From contig JAHBBC010000013.1 of the NCBI GenBank assembly GCA_019915015.1, positions 186,001 through 250,000 on the forward strand: a DNA stretch of 64,000 nt, given 5' to 3'. Source of the DNA: Auriscalpium vulgare. Taxonomy: Eukaryota > Basidiomycota > Agaricomycetes > Russulales > Auriscalpiaceae. The position numbers were made by a program, and so were the translations under genes. Of the stretch, positions 21,231-32,214 are shown in pieces; positions within the stretch are counted from its first letter, which is position 1, and the number at the start of each line of letters is the position of its first letter. Under the pieces are notes generated by a model that did not search any database, had not been told where the DNA came from, and was given only the letters and a program-made list of their open reading frames with translations.

Positions 21231-22241
21231 ATGATTCCGTCTGTCCCAGAAACTATTCCAGAAGAAGCCGAAGGGTACGTCTCCTCTGTATAGTAAGGGA
21301 TGTGCCGTATGTACTGATATCTTAACGAACAGGTCAATTTTTGAGAATAATGGTAATTTCGATGATAATACCTCGTCGACGCCGAATGCGTTATTACTGT
21401 CCTTTGGCGACGATCGGGGTAAGTCAGCGCGTTGATGGCTGCATCTCGCCACACCTCATGGCCGCTCGTAGCATTTGAAACCTCTCGACCGCATATCGGT
21501 GTGGCGGAGTCTGCGCTTAGCATGTCATCGCCCTCCACATCTTCAGAGATGACTTTCAAGACGACCAACTCAGTCGCATCATACAAGACCCGTATCAACC
21601 AAATCATCACCCCACGGGGTGATGACTTTCTACCCGGACGCTGAACTTCGATGGGTATGATGCTCACTCATCGAGCTACTCTATGCATGCTCACATCTTC
21701 TGTTTTAGATGCCACGCCGGCAATCCACACTCTGCACTCGCTCCTGTCCTCACATCTACGCTATGATGTCAATTACCCCCCCTCAGCTGATTCAGTGCGC
21801 GACTGTCACGGATATGATTCTGTACCATGTCCCCTTCACAAATTCACCGAGCGCGCCACCGACCCTGCCATCGCAGCAGGATCGCACATGAAGCTCTACT
21901 CAGACAAGTTTCCGTGGCCTGTGGTCGTGGTCGTTGTCCCAAGGGAACTTCCTTACTTACCCGGCGTCATGACTGAGCACATCACAACCCTCGGTGTTCT
22001 GCACGCGGTGCACAATACCCTCAAAACTCCTGTGACTCCAGCGGAGTGGAAGGCACTCGGGGATGGAGGCGAGGAACAGCGCAGGATTGCTACAGCGTAC
22101 CAGTCGCGCTGCGCTCAAAATGGTGGCTGGGACAACGGCGTGTTAAGGTCGGACTGGTTAGGTATCTGGCCAAAACTTATAGGCATCAACTTAACAGTGG
22201 ACGCGTCTAACAATCGCGTCTGTAAAATGTTATTCAACTAG
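21231..22241 (+). pseudogene. DUF6699-type gene, tandem copy 3 (premature stop)
   Basis: Exons 21231-21274, 21333-21418, 21472-21654 and 21709-22241 align with copy 1. The N-terminus is MIPSVPETIPEEAEGSIFEN. Where copy 1 encodes PGHGTSM at the end of exon 3, copy 3 reads CCC GGA CGC TGA, an in-frame stop at 21642-21644. Exon 4 is open and encodes a recognisable domain (HSLLSSHLRYD, LYSDKFPWPVVVVVVPRE, VLHAVHNTLKTPVTP, AEWKALGDGG, VLRSDWLG), more diverged than copies 1 and 2. Either the gene is a pseudogene or only an N-terminal fragment is made. Confidence 0.7.
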
Positions 22242-22701
22242 CCCTCCATATTCGTTTCTCTGCGTCGTATCTAACCTCCACTCCTCTTTCTCTCGGGCGT
22301 TGCTTGCTGTACTTTAGTAATTACCTACAGTCGTATACTTGTTTTCGTGGAACAGCGTCTGATAGACGGTTTTCACCCAGCCTGAATACTTTTTTCTCCA
22401 AATCAAGCCTCCCTTCTCTCTGGCATCGCTTTCAGTTACATGAGTACTTAACCTGCGCACATTTTTCCATTTACTTACAAGAAGTGTGTGTATGCCGCGC
22501 GTCTCTTCCTCACGCTATCGCGTCCAATAAACCCGAAAAGATGGCGGAACGCGTAAGTTCAATAGTTTAATCGCCGCTTACATTGTCCGGCGTCACCTCC
22601 TTCCACCTTCCGCCACCTCGGCCGGTGAATACTGCATGACGAAACCACGCAGCAGCGAGCTGAATAAATGAACATGATACGAGACTCTAGGTGTGCACAT
22701 A

Positions 22702-23575
22702 TCAACTGTGAGCTTTGTTGGCTTTCGCGTTCTCCCGCACCAGCTTCTTCATCTCCCAGCTCTCGAACACAGAGTCTTCTCGGGCGTCCCACAAACCCTT
22801 CACCCCACCTACCGCGAACTGGGCAAGATCATGCGTCGAGATCGTACCGCGGGGGTACAGCAATCCCAACGTGGTGCCGAGGAAGATGTCGGTGTACCGC
22901 GCTGCGGTTGAGCGCTGGTGGACGGCATCGGCGGGCGCAGGGGCGAAGTGGGCCGGCCGCATGATGATGGGCTTGATCGCGCGGTCTGACATAATGGAGG
23001 CCTCCAGCAGGCGATTCTCCGCGATGCCCTGCGAGCAGGTGAGCGGGCTTCGCGGGCGGCATGCGCGCCGGCACGCACCTTGACACGCGCGAACAGCACG
23101 CGGCTTGTCTCCGTCGGGTCTGCGCCGTTCCCGCTCACAAACACGATGCGGAAGGGATTCTGCCTGCTGCCCGCCTGCGCACTCTTCAACGCCTGGAGGA
23201 ACGCCTCGAGATAGCCCACTGTGATCTCGGTGTACGTCGCGTCGGAGACGCCGCGCGTGGTGGTGCCCAGGGCCCAGATGCAGGCGTCGTGGACGCCGAT
23301 GGAGGAGCGGAGTTCCGGGGAGTAGTCGCGGAAGTTGAGGTCGGCGACGGTGGTGAGCTTGGGGTGTGTTTGCTTGCCCGTCGAGGGGAGCTTGAGCCAG
23401 TGGGGCAGGGGACGGCGGGCGAGGACGGTGACGGCGTCTATGGCTGGGTCGACCAGCAGCGCTCGGAGGATGGGGAGGCCCGCTGTGTGCGGTGCCGGCG
23501 GGTGAGCAGGCGGGCGAGGCACAAGGGACGAACAGGCTGACCGGCGCCCGTTGCTCCTGTGAGGAGGACCTTCAT
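22702..23575 (-). CDS. NAD(P)-binding Rossmann-fold protein, paralogue C
   Basis: Three exons have the same intron positions as A and B, with start ATG at 23573-23575 and stop at 22702-22704. The N-terminus is MKVLLTGATGAGLPILRALL, then VTVLARRPLPHWLKLP, HDACIWALGTTTRG, FRIVFVSGNGAD, IIMRPAHFAP and FAVGGVKGLWDARED. It is the most diverged of the three paralogues and is the source of the truncated tails lying between the DUF6699 copies. Its cofactor fold is clear; its substrate is not. Confidence 0.83.
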
Positions 23576-23649
23576 GCAGACGCGGAACGGGTGGGCAAGC
23601 GCGGAGGCTGCCCTTTGTACTCGCCGCCCGTCCGCTGATACGTCCGGCG

Positions 23650-24008
23650 ATGGCGTCCATGCTTCCCCGACATCCTGGGAAGCGCATGACGTCGCCGAGC
23701 CGGCACGTCGGACGCGCTTCCAACACGCGTTCTCACCACCGCCCGATAAGTTCCTCCCCCGTGTCCCCAGCGCAACTCCCCCGCATCTTTGCCCACGTTC
23801 CCACATTCAATAGGCTGGGCAAAGGTAATCGAAGCCCGGTGCACAACAAAGGCTCCGAGGGCTTCAACCTGATGCAGCATCACGGCAACTGGATACAGCG
23901 TGAGTTGCTATCACCGTGTCATGTTTTCTGCCTCATGACTACTCTTCTCACTGTCTTCATATACAAGGTTCACCGCGAGGCTACCCTACTCGTGGCCTTT
24001 CGGCGTAA
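23650..24008 (+). CDS. Possible small protein of unknown function
   Basis: An open + strand frame from 23650 (or Met at 23683) reads VSPAQLPRIFAHVPTFNRLG, then SPVHNKGSEGFNLMQHHGNW. A candidate intron 23900-23967 (GTGAGT...ACAAG) keeps phase and leads to the ending SPRGYPTRGLSA with stop TAA at 24006-24008. The unspliced frame is also open, to 24033. The motif-like NRLGKGNRSPVHNKG stretch looks protein-like, but I do not recognise the family. It lies only 75-110 bp from the start of paralogue C on the other strand. Confidence 0.35.
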
Positions 24009-24232
24009 TATCCGCACCGCCGTTCTATTTTGAACATCGGCCCTTTTGCCCTTGGCCCATCAATGGCGGATTCGAGTGTGCAGATTCCTCATTCCATATC
24101 GCTCTCTAATTGAGCGCTAGTGAGCTGTGAAGAAAATGATGTCACGCCGGACAAGGGGTACGCGGGTGCAGAACAGCATGTCCGAGCCGAGTCGGCTGCA
24201 CAACCGATTGAGTTCTGCCGCGTCTCGGAACG

Positions 24233-24362
24233 TGCGTAAGTCGTGGATTCCCCTCTCATGATTCCCCTCCGAGCCCTTCTCTTCCACCACCTTCAGGAAA
24301 GTTACGCCACCGCGAGCCCTCTCCCTACTTCCAGAGCGCTCAAAGCAAGGACACAATGTCAA
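24233..24362. repeat. Local duplication, copy 1
   Basis: About 130 bp, from cgtaagtcgtggattcccc to aaggacacaatgtcaa, recurs with small indels at 24763-24911. The spacing is about 530 bp. It is non-coding as far as I can see. Confidence 0.7.
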
Positions 24363-24440
24363 AGGCTGGGAGCGCTCGTGATTCTATCGGAGGGATGTGC
24401 GCCAGGGCCGCTCGTACCTCATGGTCTTAACTGAAACGTA

Positions 24441-24705
24441 CGTTAGCCAGCTACGGAGAATCACCACACGCTGACCATTTATTGAGTCAGTAAACGCGGC
24501 GCCGCTGCCGACTCCGATAAGCAAATGCAATCGCCCTACGCTACACCGCCCACCGGCTGCCGATCCATCCAAACGTCAGGTCCTAGAGGATCCTCGCTGG
24601 CTGAAAAATATTCGATGGTGTCAAGCTGGTAAGCACTATTTGAGCTACATAATTTAGCACATACTTATCTGCAAAGTTGACGTTTACTGCTTTTGGCAAC
24701 GCTAA
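24441..24705. repeat. Dispersed repeat, copy 1
   Basis: This shares several blocks with 26786-27010: a block with ccatttattgagtcagtaaa and a block with agcacatacttatctgcaaa, in the same order and orientation. It may be an old non-autonomous element; no terminal repeats were found. Confidence 0.55.
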
Positions 24706-24762
24706 CATCTGCATATGCGTTCCCTTTCTTCTGCAGCTCCTTCGCCTGCCAACACGTCGGAA

Positions 24763-24911
24763 CACGTCGTACGTCGTGGATCCCCCTCCCGTGATTCCGA
24801 TGACCTCTAGCTCCCAGCCCCTTCTCTCCCATCACCTCGAGGAAAGTCAGCCACCGCGATCCCGTCTCTCAGCTAGCTTCAGAGCTCTCACAGTAAGGAC
24901 ACGATGTCAAG
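24763..24911. repeat. Local duplication, copy 2
   Basis: This is the second copy of the ~130-145 bp segment at 24233-24362, with a ~12-bp insertion near its middle. Confidence 0.7.
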
Positions 24912-25085
24912 TTGCGCCACGACGGGTTCACGCCGTATTGACGAGGCAGATAGAGATAGATGCACGAACCAGCCTGGGGCGTTCAAAGACTCAACAGGCA
25001 ACGATCGGCTAGGTAAGATAACTGCTGTTCTACTGCATTGACACTACACTTCGAACACTTCTACATATCAAATTCTCCAGAAGCA

Positions 25086-26126
25086 TCACAAGGCCGACGT
25101 GTAAGTGATGACCGGGTTCGGGTTCCAGTCAGGGTAGAGCCCGTTGTCGGGCGTCCCCACGAGTCCCTCACCATGGGCCCACGACAAATGCAAGAATGCA
25201 CCAAAATCGTACGGGTTCGCCTTGAGGCGCGCCTCCAGATCCGCATCGGAGATGTACGTGACCTCCAGCTTCTTGCCCGTCTTCGCCTCGTACTCCTGGA
25301 AGATCTGGTTGAACGACTGGCGCAGATGGGGTGTCAGGGTGCGCACGCTAAGAGCGGTGATAGAGAGGTGAAGACGTACCTTGCGCTCCCCCTCAAGGCG
25401 GATGATGGGCAGATTGGTCAACTTCTCGGCAGGAAGCGACGTGAGGATGTATCCCAGGAAGCGCGCCGTGTCCGGGATCGACGAGAACGTGATCGGCGCG
25501 TTGCCGTCCCCGCCGACGCTGACCTTCCCGCTCTTGATATCCAAGCCAATGAACCTAACATCTCAGATTGATCAGTAACCATGCAGTATCCCTCAACCGA
25601 AGTAGAACTCACGGGGCCCAGGCAAAGTCTGCGAACGGGCCAGTGAACACGAGGGTGGTCGGCAGCCCGATATCCTTGAACTTCTGGTGGAGATAGCCCT
25701 TGCCAGCGAGCAGTCCCTTCGCGCCCACCGTCGGGCTCCCGAACTCGGACGGGAGGAACAGCTTCACGCCCGCGGCCTTGGCCACCTCCGCGATCGTCAC
25801 CTGCGCGGCGAACGCGGCGGGATTGACAGTCGAGATGACGACATCGACGCCCGCGAGCGCCTTCGCGAGTGCGGCGCGGTCGTCGTACTCGAGCCCGACG
25901 ACCTCCGCGCCCTTGGCGGCGTACTTCTCGGCCGTGGCGGGCTGGGAGGCCTGTGCGCGTGGTCAGAACCTGTGTCGGCAGGGAGGGGCGAAGGAGTGCT
26001 CACCGTGCGCGTGAAGACGAGCACGCGGTTGACGCTTCCCTTCGCTTTCAAGTCGAGGAAGTGATCAGCAATAATGCTGCCTACGTTGCCCGTGCCGACA
26101 ACGACGAAATTCTTGAAGCCTGACAT
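25086..26126 (-). CDS. NmrA-like / isoflavone-reductase-like NAD(P)-dependent protein
   Basis: Exons 26004-26126, 25613-25950, 25380-25554 and 25086-25316 are joined in phase, giving 288 aa. The N-terminus is MSGFKNFVVVGTGNVGSIIA, a GxGxxG dinucleotide-binding turn. Then come GLEYDDRAALAKALAG, DVVISTVNP, KLFLPSEFG (the PSEFG signature of the NmrA / PCBER group), LVFTGPFADFAWAP and SSIPDTARFLGYI. This places it in the NmrA-like atypical SDR family, which includes aromatic-alcohol reductases and nitrogen-regulation sensors. The active-site Lys of true isoflavone reductases cannot be confirmed. No partners lie nearby. Confidence 0.87.
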
Positions 26127-27536
26127 GCTTGATATTTTGCTTTGGTGGAAGATGAGGATGAAGGTGCTTGGTGCGTCTTGCTTGCTTGAATGAGCTGCTA
26201 TTTATCTCTCCTGCAGATCTGATCCTCTGGCAATCGAGAGGCTCCCGCTGATGCATGCCGCATGCAGGTCTTTGCGTAATGGCAATGACGAGCATGGTGC
26301 TCATGTCAAGATATCTTGGCGGCCGCTGGCTTGCGCGGCCTACGGCGATGCGGTGGATGGGCATGATGACGAAGCGATGGTCGAGGGTTGTAGTTGCCTC
26401 GATTTTCAATTCGGTAGCATACTTAGCACGCTGCTGACTGTAGCCACCTGCGGCATCACATACTTACTATGTAATCACTGCAACGTATATCATGGAAGAT
26501 GACCACGCATTGAATTCAAATGATTTGTCAAGCACTTACCAGAGAACAAGTAGCCTTGTAAGGTGTGAGTTTGGTTGGTAGCATGAACAGTAGGCAGCAA
26601 CTCGCGGCGTTCAGAATTGGCTTGGATGATATAGCATCCGATCAAAACTAAGTCATATCTCCGGTTAACATGCTTGATACAAGGATAACAAAAGGGCAGT
26701 AAGGATGGGCAAGAGGATGGGGTAAATTCAACTGTTTAGTGGCATGACGAGAAGCGGCCGGATTCGAGATAGTAAGTAGCTTTGAATCAGCTACGAAGAG
26801 TCGCCGCACGCTTTTACCGTTTATTGAGTCAGTAAAGCGACGCGGCTGATAAGGCTAAAAGAACGAAAGGTCAGCGACGGGGACGATGATAATATCATCA
26901 CCAATCGCCCTAACCTTCACCGGCCACAGGAGCTGAAAGGGTATCCGTTGGTAAGCATAATTAGCACATGCTTATCTGCAAAATTTACTGTATCCTTTTG
27001 GCCCCATAACGTGTCTAAGTCACCAAAGACAGTAAATCAGTGTATTTCAAGGTGTATCACATGTGCAAAGAAACCATCGGCAGGCAGGCGCACAATAGCT
27101 GCCACGCGTTATGTTAGTGTGTGTACTAAGGTGGACGCTGTACAGGCAGACGCACTCGCTGGTGCAAGAATAACACCCGGGCTAGAAAGTACTATTGGGA
27201 CATTGAGGAGGTTGGATGGCCATTAGGAATAGCGATCCGCAATTATTTAAACACAGCGTGCAGTGAAGATGATCGATGAAGGTCTGAACCCCAGTCGCTG
27301 CAAGGAAGATGAACCGTGCAGGCCATCCATAGCATTTCAGTGCTTTTTGATCTTGAGCGCGATGCGATCAAGAAAGCCAGCATTAAGTACTGTACATGGA
27401 GGCAGGAGCCAAGCAGGAGCTAAGGGCAAAGCGCGCAGACGGGCCGCCCGCCGCGGCGGGTCACCTGCGCCATCGCTCTCAGTTGCTAACCGCGTAGACC
27501 TGGACTGACCACCACCCATTGCCTCTGAAGAATACC
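26127..27536. other. Long intergenic region
   Basis: This 1.4-kb stretch holds the NmrA-like gene promoter, the second dispersed repeat (26786-27010) and the SEH1 promoter. It is AT-richer than the neighbouring genes. No coding exon is supported. Confidence 0.5.
26786..27010. repeat. Dispersed repeat, copy 2
   Basis: Copy of the element at 24441-24705, with the same two diagnostic blocks (ccgtttattgagtcagtaaa and agcacatgcttatctgcaaa) in the same order. The two copies flank the NmrA-like gene. Confidence 0.55.
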
Positions 27537-29131
27537 ATGCAGACGGGGCTGATCCAGAACGCGCACAATGACCTGGTGACCGACGCCGCATACGACTTCT
27601 ACGGGCTGCGCCTCGCGACATGCAGTCTCGACCAACGGTCTTCATATTCTCCTTTTCACGCATTCGCAGCACTCACGTACGCATTTCAGAATAAAGGTGT
27701 GGCAGCTGGACGAGCACGAGGGCACTTGGAACGCGACGGGCGACTGGAAGGTGCGCTCTCGCATATTCCTGTATCTTTCAACCCGGCTAACCTGAATTTG
27801 CGTAGGCGCATGATGCCGCAGTGTCCAAGATCGCGTGGGCGCATCCCGAGTTTGGCTCGGTCATTGCATCCTCGTCGTTTGACCGCACTGTGAAGATATG
27901 GGAGGAGACGCCGGCCGACGCGGACCAGCCGCAGGTGAACGGGGTGACCGCGTCCGCATCGAGCTCGCGCTGGGTGGAACGCGCCGTCACCGCCGATGCC
28001 AAGGGCAGTGTGCGAGGGGTCGAGTTCGCGCCCCATCGGTTTGGGCTCAAGCTCGTACGTCGCACATCCATCTTCCCACCACCGGACTCACACCACCGTT
28101 CGTGTGAAGGCAACCATCTCGTCTGACAATTCCCTGCGAACGTATGAGTGCCTCGAGGCGCCGTCGCTCACGACATGGCAGCTCGTCGAAGAGGTCGACG
28201 TGCTCGCGCTCCCGTCGGCATCGTCCACGTCGCACTCGCACACACACACATTGGCCGTCGCCACCCCGACGCAGACAGCGGCCGCCGTTGACGGCGCGCC
28301 GGCAGCCACACTGGTAGCGAACGCTCTTCAGCAGCACCAGAACACACCACAAAACCGGCCTGTCACGGGGAACAGGGAGGCGGACGGTGGGTGGGCGATC
28401 TCGTGGTGCAAGGACCGGTACTGGGGGGAGGTCATGGCTGCGGCTGCCGGCGTGAATGGCGTGGTGAAGGTGCGTTGCCCGCGTCGCTTTGCCTTTGATA
28501 CCTGCCTGACAGGTGAAAAAAGATCATACAGTTGTCGCCGTCGCGCAGACCAACCACATTGCTTTCTCTCGATCCGTCACCAGCCGTGGACCCTGCCGCG
28601 TCTGTCAACTCGTCGCATTTTGGAGAGAACGACGCGCTCGCGTCGTACGCGATCACGTCTGTAGCATGGGCGCCCTCGTGCGGCCGCTCGTACCACCTCA
28701 TTGCCACTGGCGGCCGCGACGGGCATGTGCGGATATGGCGCGTCAAGCCCACACCGTACGACGATGACCGGGTGGACAGCTTAGAGGAAGCGCGCTGGAC
28801 AGGGAACATCGTCGCCGACTTTGACCACCACAAGTGCGTAGGATTCCTCCGACGTGTTTCCGCGTGCTGACGCGACTTGCGCTAGGTCTGCTGTTGGGAG
28901 AGTGGAATGGAACGTCACGGGGTGAGTGCATCCGCCTTCATGAAGCGTCGACGCGTTTGCTGAAGGTTTTTGAGCAGCACGGTGCTGTCATCTGCCGGAA
29001 ACGACGGGCGCATACGCCTGTGGAAGGCGACTAGCGGGAATATTTGGCGGCCGGCTGGCCATATCAGCGTTGAGCAGGCGGAGGAGCAGCAGAAGGAAGG
29101 GGACGTCGAGATGGACGACGGTGCTGACTGA
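27537..29131 (+). CDS. SEH1: Nucleoporin Seh1 (WD40, Nup84/Nup107 and SEA complexes)
   Basis: Seven exons (27537-27637, 27690-27750, 27806-28054, 28110-28469, 28523-28833, 28886-28921, 28978-29131) join in phase to 423 aa. WD repeats can be read as HNDLVTDAAYDFYGLRLATC then IKVWQLDEHEG; HDAAVSKIAWAHPEFGSVIA then VKIWEE; GSVRGVEFAPHRFGLKLATI; AITSVAWAPS then HLIATGGRDGHVRIWRV; and TVLSSAGNDGRIRLWKATSG. Sequence and order match Seh1, which forms an open beta-propeller completed by Nup85 or Sea4. It acts in the nuclear pore outer ring and in TORC1 control. Low-complexity insertions (Ala/Thr/His-rich near 28210-28370) make it longer than yeast Seh1. Confidence 0.9.
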
Positions 29132-29353
29132 GCCACGAGGGGAGACGTCGACTTGGATCTGCATAATATTCAATACAAAATCTGCGGTGTGCGTGCATGT
29201 TCAACGTTAAGTTGTCGACTTCACTGTTCAGTGGCGCGGGGCATACGCGTGTGCCCGAAATGGTATGTCGCTCCCACGGGTCGCTTCATCCGCCAGCAGA
29301 AAAAGTCGCGCGCGCGCGTCTCGTTTCCGTACCCAGAGCCGTTCACTGCGCTC

Positions 29354-31924
29354 ATGGCGACAATCCTTCGGTCCACAGCTGCGCGGGCAGCGAGGCCATT
29401 GTCTCTTCCGGCTTCCCTCTCCTTCGTTTCTCGTCGCAATCTTGGCGTTCTGTCGGCCAGGCGCCGTGGTGAGTGCTGCTGTCGGCATTATTCAGAGCGT
29501 GCACTGACAGCGAACACATAGCCATTCCTTCTGTACCCGCGGCGAGACGCTACGAGCATGCTCATCCTCAGGTCGAGGAGGAGGATGTGTTGCAGGTCGA
29601 GGAGGAGGCTGCTGTCGAGCCTGCTCGTCATGACGCCAATCCCTCACCACGTGCAAAAAATACCGCCGTCGCGGAGCCTTTGAAGCCCGAGTTCTCGAGC
29701 CTCAGAAACAAGATAAGCCCAGAAACGCTCAAGGCTCTCACAGTCAAGCCCTTCAACCACACACACATGACGCCTGTGCAGGACGCCGTCCTCTCCCTCC
29801 TTCCCGAGCTTGCATACCCGCACGACCCCTCAGCGAAGCAAACCCGCGACCTCCTCGTTAAGGCAAAAACCGGTACAGGCAAGACAGTCGCGTTTCTTGT
29901 CCCCGCTATCGAGGCGCGCTTGAATGCTATCGAGGCCGCGGGCAAGAAGGCCCTCGCGGACGCGGGAGTGACCTCGGACAAGGACATCGAAACGCGCGCG
30001 CGCCGCGTCTTCGCAAAGAACCAAGTCGGCACACTCATCATCAGTCCCACACGCGAGCTGGCGACCCAGATCGCCAACGAGGCCATCAAGCTCACTCACT
30101 GGCACAAGGACTTCGAAGTCAGACTGTTCTTTGGTGGTGCGAGCAAGCGAGAGCAGATGCGCGACTGGCAGCGCGGTCGTCGCGATATCGTCGTGGCTAC
30201 CCCTGGTCGTCTGCGTGACGTGCTGGAGAATGAGGGTATCAGGGAAGCTTTCAAGAACACTCAGCTCGTGAGTTACCTCTCTCTCCTTTCCTTCATAGAG
30301 CTCATCGTCATGTTCACAGTTCGTCTTGGACGAGGCCGACACGTTGTTGGCGATGGGTTTCCGGGACGAGATCGATGCCATTAAGGAATACCTGCCCGAG
30401 GTGCCGGAGCGGCAGACGTTCATGTTTTCTGCGACACTTTCGAAGCCGATCCAACAGGTGGCTCGTTCCGTCCTGGCCCGGGACCACCATTACATCGACG
30501 TCGTTCCCAAAGATGACAGCCCCGTTCACGCACATATTCCACAGTACCACACCGTCCTTCCCAGTGCTGAAGATCAAGTTCCCCACATCCTCCGCCTGGT
30601 CGCTCATGATCAGCTGATCAACGCGGGCCGCTCCAAGGTCATCATATTCCTCAACACCACGAAACAGACACAACTCTTCGCCACGCTCTTCCGCGAGCTC
30701 GCGAAAGTAACGTTGCCCGCTGCAAGGAACACGCAGATATACGAGATCCACTCGAAGCGTCCACAGGAGGGTCGAACAAACACGTCGAATATGTTCCGCA
30801 AGGACGAAGGCGGCGCGTCCATCCTCGTCACGTCAGACGTCAGCGCGCGTGGTGTTGACTACCCCGGAGTCACCCGTGTCATCCAGGTCGGCATGCCCGG
30901 CGGTACAGAGCAATACATCCATCGTGTCGGACGAACTGGCCGCGCGGGGACGACCACCGGCCGTGGCGATCTCGTACTCCTTCCATGGGAAATAGGCTTT
31001 GTCTCATGGCAGCTCACCGACGTGCCCCTCAAGCCGCTCCCAACCAACGAGCTGACCTCGCAAGTCAGCGAACTGGCCGCTAAATACGACGCCAACCCCG
31101 AGGAATTCTTCAAGGGCATCAAGTTGAACGAAAAGCCGCACCACGACCCTCGTCGGCGGTTCAACACTGGGCCCAGGCTGTACCCGAATACCCAGGCGAA
31201 GACGCACGAGGAGCTGCCAAGCAAGCTCGCCGCGCTGCTCGAGAACGTCGACGAGGACGCGATCAAGGAGACGCTCGGCTCGCTACTGGGCTACTACCTC
31301 GCCAAGGCGCCGGAGCTGCGCGTGCAGAAAGAAGTCATCGTGCAGGGCCTGAAGGACTGGACAACGGGCGCGATGGGGCTTCCTGCTCCGCCATACGTCT
31401 CGGCTGCCTTGCTCGAGCGTCTCGGGTATAAAGACGGCCGCACGAGGAACTTTGGGGGCGATCGGAAGCGGTCGTTCCCGTCACGGAACGAGTCGCATTG
31501 GATGGGACGCGGCTCGACGAAGGGCGGCGGCTTCCAGGGTGAACGCGAGGGTGGCTTCCGGACAGATCGCGAGGGTGGCTTCCGGGCAGGCCGCGAGGGC
31601 GGCTCCCGAGGGGACCGTGAGGGTGGTGGCTTCCGTGCGCCCCGTGAAGGTGGATTCCGAGGGGACCGTGAGGGTGGCTTCCGAGCGCCCCGTGAAGGTG
31701 GCTTCCGAGCACCCCGTGAAGGTGGCGACCGTGAGGGTGGCTTCCGTGGCGGCCGCGAGGGTGGCTTCCGTGGCGATCGTGAGGACAGGGTTGGCGGGGA
31801 CCGCGAGGACAAGGGGACCCGACGGTCAGCCCCGGTTGAGGACGGCGGCGATCAGGACGTCGACGAGTACCGCAGCAAGCCGTATCAGCACCGCCGAGGC
31901 TCACGCAGCTTCGGACGCCCGTAG
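29354..31924 (+). CDS. Mitochondrial DEAD-box RNA helicase, MSS116-like
   Basis: Exons 29354-29468, 29522-30267 and 30320-31924 give 821 aa. The first ~40 residues are Arg/Ala/Ser-rich without acids, consistent with a mitochondrial presequence. Helicase motifs in order: AKTGTGKT (I), PTRELA (Ia), TPGR (Ib), DEAD (II), SAT (III), VIIFLNT (IV), TSDVSARGVDYP (V), HRVGRTGR (VI). The C-terminus has an MSS116-type helical extension and a long tail of EGGFR repeats that probably binds RNA. The expected job is ATP-driven remodelling of mitochondrial intron and mRNA structure. The assignment to MSS116 rather than another DEAD-box member rests on the presequence and tail and is less certain than the helicase call. 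Confidence 0.92.
31528..31790 (+). repeat. In-frame EGGFR-type tandem repeat of the helicase tail
   Basis: About ten units of roughly 24-27 bp carry the core gagggtggcttccg and encode variations on REGGFR plus GDREGG, APREGG or AGREGG. Lengths are multiples of three, so unit gain or loss would not shift the frame. This is an RGG-like, RNA-binding type of tail. Confidence 0.85.
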
Positions 31925-32214
31925 TCGGCCTATTGCCCCGATGCGAGGTGGAAGGTGAGTAGGTGAGGATCATTATAGCTATTGATTTTATTTTATTGCA
32001 CGTCTATTGTACATTTCTACTAGTTCGCACGTCGCTTTGCTACATGCTCGCATCACTCACCATAGATTCACCGATATAAGTAAAAGTACCGCTACGATAC
32101 GTATGCATCGTTAGCTGCCCCCTAGCATGCAATCACACTGTCCGCCGTTGCTCGGTCCTCTCCTTCCATGAGTCATCAAGATGGGCTTTCGTGTAGAGAC
32201 GGGTGGGGCAGCGC
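31925..32214. terminator. Shared 3' region between convergent helicase and CTP synthase genes
   Basis: This 290-bp spacer between two stop codons on opposite strands is AT-rich at 31970-32030 (attgattttattttattgca), as expected for 3' end formation. I cannot assign exact poly-A sites. Confidence 0.5.
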
